Below, in pieces: positions 15,201 through 19,763 of a stretch of DNA of 19,763 nt. Position 1 is the first letter of the stretch, and every line of letters starts with the position of its first letter. Under the pieces are notes generated by a model. That model made no database searches, was not told the origin of the DNA, and worked only from the letters and a program-made list of their open reading frames with translations. A program made the position numbers and the translations under genes. The DNA is from JANXSF01 sp031394025 (GTDB taxonomy: Bacteria > Acidobacteriota > Terriglobia > Bryobacterales > Bryobacteraceae): contig JANMWO010000546.1 of NCBI GenBank assembly GCA_031394025.1, positions 1-19,763 of the forward strand, read 5' to 3'.

Positions 15201-15387
15201 CGGTAACTGTTTCCTGCTTTGCACCTGTTTCTATGCTAGCCAGAACTACTTTGGCAGAAGGAACGGCACTCCCCGTGGGATCTAAAATAGTCCCGTTCAG
15301 AACTGCTGTAGTCTTCGATTGGCCGAAGGCCGAAAGACAGAAAATTACCGTTCCTAAGAGGTTCCGCACGACGTTGCGAATATACAT
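12289..15387 (-). CDS. TonB-dependent receptor, Oar-like, with carboxypeptidase-regulatory-like domain
   Basis: The 1032-residue protein begins with a signal peptide (about residues 1-23, ending LSAFGQS). A carboxypeptidase-regulatory-like β-sandwich follows (about 28-110, GTILDPTGSAVPSAKVVLAS and GSYRFPLVIPGLYEVRVEKTG). The plug domain spans roughly 140-260, with VQEFQVNRTNYSAEHGSARG and VVNILTKSGSNDLHGSAFGF. The rest is a β-barrel ending in phenylalanine (QLGLRFAF), as outer-membrane proteins do. These large receptors are greatly expanded in Acidobacteria and are presumed to import oligosaccharides or other large ligands using TonB energy; the ligand here is unknown. AAGGAG lies eight bases before the ATG at 15387. 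A perfect hairpin adjoins that site. No stop or frameshift is seen. Confidence 0.95.
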   Translation of the reverse strand: MYIRNVVRNLLGTVIFCLSAFGQSKTTAVLNGTILDPTGSAVPSAKVVLASIETGAKQETVTDGEGSYRFPLVIPGLYEVRVEKTGFSSAIRKNVEVTVGQVASLNLQLALGQTSEVIEVTSDVALVETERTQQSNTIHEVAIRNLPINRRDYLTFSLLAPGIADSKALADANSFRVKQTPDSGISFYGSNGRGNSVNVDGGDSNDPGGGVRPTVSQEAVQEFQVNRTNYSAEHGSARGGVVNILTKSGSNDLHGSAFGFFRHQSLDATDPFALVYDGTKVSRIKPDSNRQQYGATIGGPIAKDKLFYFLSYEGLRRRERRTVPVLTDNAIFGPTPAQNAILNQLPAAAQAQLRPALSTPPAVQEMFRLNSGIFPFETDDHKGLFRMDYRMNDKNIFSFRQNVSQIFETNEGIGALVGFSRGFVQEYFDSTTLASWTSTFSTSMVNELRLQYNYYDFRTESNDKFGPALEIAGFGLFNRDRFLPSRTLARRTDLVDNLSWVKGKHNVKTGFYYANRVTNSDSKTFMSGRFTFGALPGGLVNPALASTSITSLQAFNLGLAQSYQQGFGDGLVKGRSIPLVAGFVQDSWKVASNLTFDLGVRYEVDNRKEPLPTSHKSIGPRGGFAWDPFKDHKTIVRGGYGLFYAPIDFQIDYVVNALNEIDGYRQIAQVLTTLNAAAPAAVTGPINIFSTLRAQGVIGIPTPLKPITAADLRQFGINISNSGPRPPLTVIFRPSKDYTNPYAQQASFGIEREIAKNFSFGVSYVFVRGAKLTTSHDDNLLDAPVNPAKGIRDWGPTPTNPTGAAFFKNPLLFQDNVYESTANSFYHGMIVEATRRFNRSAMISFNYTFSKVIDETVDYNTDFQANDQLNRRAERALSSFDQRHKIVLYAVLQSSGAGKNLLRGFLFTPIVRYNSSRPFNLLSGTEINNDRHNTTDRPIFAGRNTGIGPSFATFDMRLTRKFALGEKKSLEFMGEAFNLLNRLNYGSVNNTVGLISGPFNLSGRDDRTPSQPLGFTSAFDPRRLQLGLRFAF

Positions 15388-15401
15388 TCCCTTAACTCCT
15401 T

Positions 15402-15425
15402 AATCGGTTTGGCGTGAAACCGATT
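15402..15425 (-). promoter_or_regulatory. Perfect 9-bp hairpin abutting the Shine-Dalgarno of the TonB receptor gene
   Basis: AATCGGTTT (15402-15410) and AAACCGATT (15417-15425) are perfectly complementary around a six-base loop. On the mRNA the stem ends immediately before the Shine-Dalgarno AAGGAG (15401-15396, minus strand). It could be a DNA operator for a dimeric regulator or an RNA structure controlling ribosome access. Confidence 0.6.
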
Positions 15426-15499
15426 TGTTTTGAGTGTACTTTTTTCTTGCGTCGTTTACTAGGGTCTGTTCAATAAAGTTACTATTGAGACACAAACTT

Positions 15500-15742
15500 C
15501 TATTCTTTGCTGCCTTCACTTTGCGGGGAGAGTCCCTGGGCCAACGCCGCTGGTCCGCCCACCACCAAACCGCTGGCTTCAGCATAGGATTCCACCGCAG
15601 TGCAAAATGCCTGACCAACTAACGGTCCTATTAAAAACAAGAGCAACCAGAAAGGACGTGACGTGAATAGTTCACGCAGTTCCTTGCGCAACAGCCATTG
15701 AATTTCAAGTGAGCGCAAGAAACACTTCCTCCAACCCACCAT
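15500..15742 (-). pseudogene. ABC transporter permease, truncated after the first membrane segment
   Basis: Only the N-terminal part remains. LLRKELRELFTSRPFWLLLF followed by LIGPLVGQAFCTAVESYAEA and GLSP is the start and first transmembrane segment of an ABC-2-type permease. The similarity stops at GLSP; seven unrelated codons (QSEGSKE) follow and then a TAG. The family normally has several hundred residues and more membrane segments, so the rest has been deleted. The original start was probably TTG at 15718, with GGAGG upstream and overlapping the end of the ATPase gene; the ATG at 15742 is inside the ATPase coding sequence. It belonged with the adjacent ATPase as one transporter. It is not expected to work. 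Confidence 0.8.
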
Positions 15743-16395
15743 CGGCGATGGAAGCTTGTGCTTGCAACTCCTCTAACGTCCCCTGACCCACCACCCGACC
15801 CTTACCCAGCAGCACCAATCGATGACAAACCCTTGCAGCATCGGTCGCTCAGGAACAGCGTGCGTTTCGACGATGGAAATGATTTAAGGAGCATCATCAC
15901 GTCACGCGTCTGGCGGAAATCCAAGCCGTCAAATGGTTCGTCCAGCAATAGCAATGGATGTGGGGTCAGCAGGCCCATTGCCAACAACAATCGCTTCAAT
16001 TCACCCTTCGATAGCGAACCCGCCCGCGACTTTTCCAGTGATTTTAGTTGGAGTGATTCGGTAAGCACCAACACATCACTTTGCGACGCGCCATAGAGTC
16101 CAGCAAAGAAACACAGCAGCCAACCAACCGGCTGATCGGCCCACGGGCGAATGCCATCGGGAAGATAGAACAGCATCTTCTTGCGATCTTCAGCAGGTAG
16201 CGACTTCCCCTGAAAATATACTTCTCCAGCGTCGGCGGGAACCATGCCAGCCAGTACTTCAAACAGCGTGGTCTTGCCCGATCCATTGGGTCCAATCAGA
16301 CCAGTAATGCCACCTTCCACAATGGAAAAGTGGACATTGTCCAGCACAGTATTCACGCCGTATTTTTTGGTGAGAGCCTTAACTTCGAGCAGCAT
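15705..16395 (-). pseudogene. ABC transporter ATP-binding protein, frameshifted with H-loop deleted
   Basis: From ATG 16395 the protein shows Walker A GPNGSGKTT (residues 35-43), signature LSKGE, and Walker B LLLLDEPFDGLD. After Ser183 (KRTLFLS, near 15846) the reading continues out of frame to a stop at 15802. Skipping one base restores a typical end: TDAARVCHRLVLLGKGRVVG, then QGTLEELQAQ and GGLEEVFLALT, stopping at 15705. Homologous ATPases carry about four more residues here, including the H-loop histidine (usually a THxL-type sequence before DAARV). The simplest reading is an 11-base deletion that removed the H-loop and shifted the frame, so a sequencing error is an unlikely explanation. 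The gene overlaps the truncated permease and ends a same-strand series with the FG-GAP and von Willebrand-type genes. Confidence 0.85.
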
Positions 16396-16479
16396 TCAGG
16401 ATCATCCTGGAAAGGTGGGTTCTAGGCTGACGACGCATAGTATTTTGACCGTAACACTTGAGATTAACAACTGGAAGGC

Positions 16480-16502
16480 AACTACTACCAGGGATCGTAG
16501 TT
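16480..16502. terminator. Weak intergenic hairpin between FG-GAP gene and ABC remnant
   Basis: AACTAC (16480-16485) pairs with GTAGTT (16497-16502) around an 11-base loop, eight bases past the FG-GAP stop codon. A T-rich run (GATTTATTTATTT) follows on the plus strand, not on the minus strand where the genes lie. Terminator function is therefore doubtful. Confidence 0.25.
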
Positions 16503-16509
16503 GATTTAT

Positions 16510-18186
16510 TTATTTGGGTTCGGTGATCTTGTGATAGCGATCCATTGGCAGATCGGTCAGACGCTGCACTTGAGTGGAAGGCTTTGGCCAACGGATTTCG
16601 ATCCACTCCAGTTTGCCGGTTGGACCCAGGCCCAGCACCTCCCGCGGGTCGTGACTGGAAAGATAACTGCCGCCGCTGTTCTTTAACCGCGTATATTTCT
16701 TGCCATCCACTTGCCATGTAATGTGCGCACCCACCGCGTCACGATTGCAGGTCCGGCCAGACAAACTTAACCCGATCCAATGATTTTCCGGGCTGGCATT
16801 ATTCTTCAGCAGCAAAGGTGCTTCCCCGCTATTGCCCACCAGCACATCCAAGCGCCCGTCATTGTTGTAATCGCCGACAGCCAGACCACGGGCTGGGAAA
16901 GACTTCTTGAACACCGGGCCAGCATCGGCACTAATGTTCTTCAGCAGACCATTGGTGTTGTGGAACAGCAGCAGTGGCTCTTTGTATTTCACCTGCTGCG
17001 AATATTGCTCAATCATGTCGTCAGGGTGGCCGTTGGCAAGAATAGCATCAACCAGCCCGTCGTTATCGTAATCGAAAAACTTGAGACCCCAGCCTGAAAG
17101 CAAGCGCGTGGATTGCGCCACCGTATGTTTGAATGCAGTATCGGTGAAGTTTTCGTTCTTGTTGTTCTGGTAAAGCGAAAACATTTCCTGATCCACGTTG
17201 GCCACAAACAGATCCTGCCAGCCGTCGTTGTTAATATCGAAAGCGTCAACACCCATGCCCGAACGCGGTTGCCCGCTGCCACTAAAAGCTACTTCCGCAG
17301 CCAGGCCAATTTCTTCCCATTTACCTTTGCCACGGTTCATAAACAGAAAATTTTGCACGGTGTCATTGGCCACAAACAAATCCATATTACCGTCGTTGTT
17401 GACGTCGGTTGCCACTACACCCAAAGCCTTGCCCAGGCTGGTTTCAATGTCCGTACCCATGCTGGCCAGCTTGAACGTACCATCGCCATTGTTATGGAAG
17501 AGCATACTACTGGTGGGCTTGAACACCCGCGGGACACAGTAGTATTTATGACCCACAGTGTTATCGCCACAAGCGAAGCGCTCCTTCTCCCCGTAAGCCA
17601 CAAAACTGCACAGAAACAAATCCAGCTTGCCGTCGTTGTCATAGTCAAACCAGACCGCCGAAGTAGTCCATCCTTGGGCAAGTTGTGGGATATTCAAGCC
17701 AGCCTTAGCCGTGACATCGGTGAACGTGCCATTGCCATTGTTCTTCAACAGGGTCGGTGGCCCATAGGCCGTGATGAGGATATCCGGGAAGCCATCGTTA
17801 TCGAAATCGCCTACTGCCACCCCTTGTCCAAAGGCGTTCGATAAAGGAATTCCAGCTTCTTTGGTGACATCAGTAAAGCTGCCGTCGCGATTGTTTTTAT
17901 AGAGAGCATGGGACAGAGGCTTCTTCGGTTTGAAGAAGTTTGACGGACCGCTGTTCACCAGAAAAATGTCCATCCAGCCATCGCCATCGTAATCGAGAAA
18001 GGCACAACCAGGGTGCAACGTTTCCGGCAGGTAGCGCTCTGGGGACATGCCGTTGGTATGCACCCAGCGGATGCCACTGGTGGATACAGGAACTTCTTCA
18101 AAAATTGGAGTGCTGGGCTTGTTTTCCGCCGCTTTTAAGGCTGCTGCGCCGCACAGCAGCATTGCATTTCGTCGGGAAATCAGCAT
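16510..18186 (-). CDS. Exported FG-GAP (VCBS) repeat protein with ASPIC/UnbV C-terminal domain (CRTAC1 family)
   Basis: The 558-residue protein starts with a likely twin-arginine signal (SRRNAMLLCGAAALKAA). Seven calcium-binding-like repeats follow, each with a D-x-D/N-x-DG core: FLDYDGDGWMDIFL (64-77), GDFDNDGFPDILI, FDYDNDGKLDLFL, TDVNNDGNMDLFV, FDINNDGWQDLFV, FDYDNDGLVDAIL and GDYNNDGRLDVLV. This predicts a seven-bladed integrin-type β-propeller. The ASPIC/UnbV domain is at the end (NHWIGLSLSGRTCNRDAVGA, then YLSSHDPREVLGLGPTGKLE). These proteins are extracellular and thought to mediate binding or adhesion; no enzyme activity is known to me. The ATG is two bases after the stop of the von Willebrand-type gene, so the two form an operon. 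Repeats on the opposite strand create long open frames that are not genes. Confidence 0.94.
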   Translation of the reverse strand: MLISRRNAMLLCGAAALKAAENKPSTPIFEEVPVSTSGIRWVHTNGMSPERYLPETLHPGCAFLDYDGDGWMDIFLVNSGPSNFFKPKKPLSHALYKNNRDGSFTDVTKEAGIPLSNAFGQGVAVGDFDNDGFPDILITAYGPPTLLKNNGNGTFTDVTAKAGLNIPQLAQGWTTSAVWFDYDNDGKLDLFLCSFVAYGEKERFACGDNTVGHKYYCVPRVFKPTSSMLFHNNGDGTFKLASMGTDIETSLGKALGVVATDVNNDGNMDLFVANDTVQNFLFMNRGKGKWEEIGLAAEVAFSGSGQPRSGMGVDAFDINNDGWQDLFVANVDQEMFSLYQNNKNENFTDTAFKHTVAQSTRLLSGWGLKFFDYDNDGLVDAILANGHPDDMIEQYSQQVKYKEPLLLFHNTNGLLKNISADAGPVFKKSFPARGLAVGDYNNDGRLDVLVGNSGEAPLLLKNNASPENHWIGLSLSGRTCNRDAVGAHITWQVDGKKYTRLKNSGGSYLSSHDPREVLGLGPTGKLEWIEIRWPKPSTQVQRLTDLPMDRYHKITEPK

Positions 18187-18188
18187 TA

Positions 18189-19763
18189 CTAATCAATGGT
18201 AACAAAGAAACTTCGCAGGGCCGATTGTTGCCCTTGTCGGGCACGAACTTTCACTTCATACAGGCCAGATTTGAAGTTAGCCAGGGGGATGGTGGCAATG
18301 TAAGGGATGCTGCCATCGGCCTGTGGCGCAGGCAGTTCAACAGCGGCGCCGCCCAGCGATTGTTCATCCAGCATGAACTCAATGGCCGCAGTAGGTTTGT
18401 CTGCATTAGCACCTTGACCCGCACCCGGATAGATAGTGAAGAAGAAGGACAAAGCGCTTTTTGCACCGCCAGGAACGTGATCCTGAAGGGTTGGGATCAC
18501 GCGCTTATTGCCAACGATGAACGGGTCGTCGCCTTGAGGCTTTGCCGGAGCCACGTCCAGTCGCCGAACCAACACAGGCGCGCTGATTGCCAACATAGTT
18601 TCATCCGGCGTTGGAATGATCAACGCAGTTTTCCGGGCAGCAATTTTTTTGCCTTCAATATCGGCAGCAGCGGATTCAATCGTGTACCGACCTGCAGCAA
18701 GCATTAGCGGGTAGGTGAAAATAACGCGCCCACTCTGAAACCCCTGCAGATTCGCCTTGGGCTGATTCACTGGCAGATCACGACTGATCTTGCCCACCAC
18801 CGAACCCTGGCTATCTTTCACGAGCGCAAGAAAGGAAGTGTGGGTGCGATACGAAGGCTCCGTATCAAGCGCACGAAACGTGATGTCCTTCATGGGCATC
18901 TCAAAAATAATCACAGCATGATAGCGACCCACTGCAGGACGCCCCAGGCGGACATCGGCTCGAAAGTCAATGCCACGCGGTTGCGGGTTGGTGCTAAGCG
19001 CATTCAGCAGCGGGACTTCATGCGGCAGCACATGCGTCCCATTCAAAAAGGGCAGCGCGAAGTAGCCACTGCGGGATTGGATCTTCACATCGTTACGATT
19101 CAGCTTTGTCTCAATCGCCCGAAAGGTGCCGTCCAAATTTCCATTAGCGGGCCGGTAGATGACTTCATAGTAAGAGCCAATATCTTCGTTCAGCCGACGC
19201 AGAGGTTGACGGAAATCGTTCATGTTGGCGATAAGAAAGCCGCCTGTGGATTCGGCCAGTTCAGAAAGATTCAATTGCGGGTTGGCGTGAAGAGAATCAA
19301 GCGCGCGGTCAAACTGGGTGGCCTCCTGACGGGTGACGGCGGCTGATTCTTCTGTGCTGCGATATTGACGTTGGCTGACTTTCAAATTGGTCGCCAACAG
19401 TTCCTGGGCTGCGCCGCTATCGCCATCAACGGACAGTCCGCGGGCATCAATCGCATAGACACTTACGTTGGCCCGGTTAGCGCTGGAGATCATGTTTCGG
19501 AATTGGCCCACCAGGCTATTGGGAACTTGCAGCCCTTCACTAAAGTAGAGAACTGTCTTGCGTCCAGGCAAGCGTGCTTGTTCTTTGACAATTCCCCATA
19601 AACCAAAAATAGAGGACCGGCCCTGCTGTTCCTGGGAACTGGTTTCGGCGAATTCAAGCATGTCCGTGACCATGCGGTTCATCGATTCCTGAGCCATTGC
19701 GCCGCCATCCACCCCGGAACCTTTGCTGCCGCTAGACCCCGCTGCGGCTGCACCTTCACTGCC
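18189..19763 (-). CDS. VWFA-related protein of the Acidobacteria-type family (5' end beyond window)
   Basis: The frame is open to the window edge, so the N-terminus, with any signal peptide and the metal-binding DxSxS motif, is outside. What is visible is the second half of a von Willebrand factor A fold: GRKTVLYFSEGLQVPNSLVG, then NRANVSVYAIDARGLSVDGD, followed by LAESTGGFLIANMNDFRQPL and YEVIYRPANGNLDGTFRAIE with VKIQSRSGYFALP. That order is characteristic of the VWFA-related family abundant in Acidobacteria. A Gly/Ser/Ala-rich stretch lies at the visible start. The C-terminal 250 residues are predicted β-rich with no named domain. The family is presumed extracytoplasmic; its role is unknown. 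It is directly followed by the FG-GAP/ASPIC gene. Confidence 0.9.
   Translation of the reverse strand, partial: GSEGAAAAGSSGSKGSGVDGGAMAQESMNRMVTDMLEFAETSSQEQQGRSSIFGLWGIVKEQARLPGRKTVLYFSEGLQVPNSLVGQFRNMISSANRANVSVYAIDARGLSVDGDSGAAQELLATNLKVSQRQYRSTEESAAVTRQEATQFDRALDSLHANPQLNLSELAESTGGFLIANMNDFRQPLRRLNEDIGSYYEVIYRPANGNLDGTFRAIETKLNRNDVKIQSRSGYFALPFLNGTHVLPHEVPLLNALSTNPQPRGIDFRADVRLGRPAVGRYHAVIIFEMPMKDITFRALDTEPSYRTHTSFLALVKDSQGSVVGKISRDLPVNQPKANLQGFQSGRVIFTYPLMLAAGRYTIESAAADIEGKKIAARKTALIIPTPDETMLAISAPVLVRRLDVAPAKPQGDDPFIVGNKRVIPTLQDHVPGGAKSALSFFFTIYPGAGQGANADKPTAAIEFMLDEQSLGGAAVELPAPQADGSIPYIATIPLANFKSGLYEVKVRARQGQQSALRSFFVTID

Noticed and set aside
15466..15490. TCAATA/TATTGA inverted repeat as an insertion-sequence end near the ABC breakpoint
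   Set aside because: It is only six base pairs with no partner end or transposase nearby, so it is not strong enough to call.
17113..17844. Plus-strand frame of 243 codons opposite the FG-GAP gene
   Set aside because: It is produced by the repeated GAC/AAC-rich codons of the FG-GAP repeats read backwards; no domain or ribosome site supports it.
17940..18707. Plus-strand frame of 255 codons across the FG-GAP/von Willebrand junction
   Set aside because: It is antisense to two genes with clear families and spans their junction, where a real gene is very unlikely.

Overview
The gene content points to an acidobacterium, most likely of the Solibacteres/Bryobacteraceae type. Evidence: a large Oar-like TonB-dependent receptor with an N-terminal carboxypeptidase-regulatory-like domain, a von Willebrand-type protein of the family typical of Acidobacteria, an ASPIC/UnbV FG-GAP protein, a Tat-exported sulfatase and several dehydrogenases. 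This assignment rests on family content only; there is no rRNA or tRNA gene in the window.

Layout, left to right. 1-1075 (minus): N-terminal 358 residues of an AAA/DUF4143 ATPase, cut by the window edge. 1250-4009 (plus): a 919-residue fusion of a GMC-type FAD oxidoreductase with a DUF1080 (3-keto-glycoside hydrolase) domain. 4150-5608 (minus): an AbiE-type toxin-antitoxin operon whose toxin gene carries a one-base frameshift. 5708-5792: a degenerate second copy of the 3' end of the GMC-DUF1080 gene plus its downstream DNA, so the AbiE block lies between two diverged direct repeats. 5801-6472 (plus): a MazEF-like toxin-antitoxin pair whose promoter lies inside that repeat. 6546-10983 (plus): a short-chain dehydrogenase, a secreted penicillin-binding transpeptidase-domain protein, a Tat-exported sulfatase and a second short-chain dehydrogenase, apparently separately transcribed. 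10937-11848 (minus): a protein resembling mobile-element ATPases but with an eroded P-loop, converging on and overlapping the second dehydrogenase. 12065-12266: a MITE-like element of about 202 bp with 21-bp terminal inverted repeats and a long nested hairpin. 12289-15387 (minus): the TonB-dependent receptor, with a perfect hairpin next to its ribosome binding site. 15500-16395 (minus): a decayed ABC transporter (ATPase lacking the H-loop region and frameshifted; permease truncated). 16510-19763 (minus): the FG-GAP/ASPIC gene, two bases downstream of the von Willebrand-type gene, which runs off the window.

How the genes may work together: the oxidoreductase-hydrolase fusion, sulfatase, dehydrogenases and TonB receptor suggest a lifestyle of scavenging complex glycans, but no single operon ties them together. 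The most distinctive observation is the GMC-DUF1080 fusion, which could couple oxidation of a sugar hydroxyl to cleavage of the resulting keto-glycoside in one polypeptide. The rest of the window shows gene decay and mobile DNA: one frameshifted toxin, two broken ABC genes, one eroded ATPase, a relic 3' end and a MITE-like element. Several genes lack a Shine-Dalgarno sequence and instead have a TATAAT-like hexamer 6-8 bases before the start codon, as expected for leaderless mRNAs.
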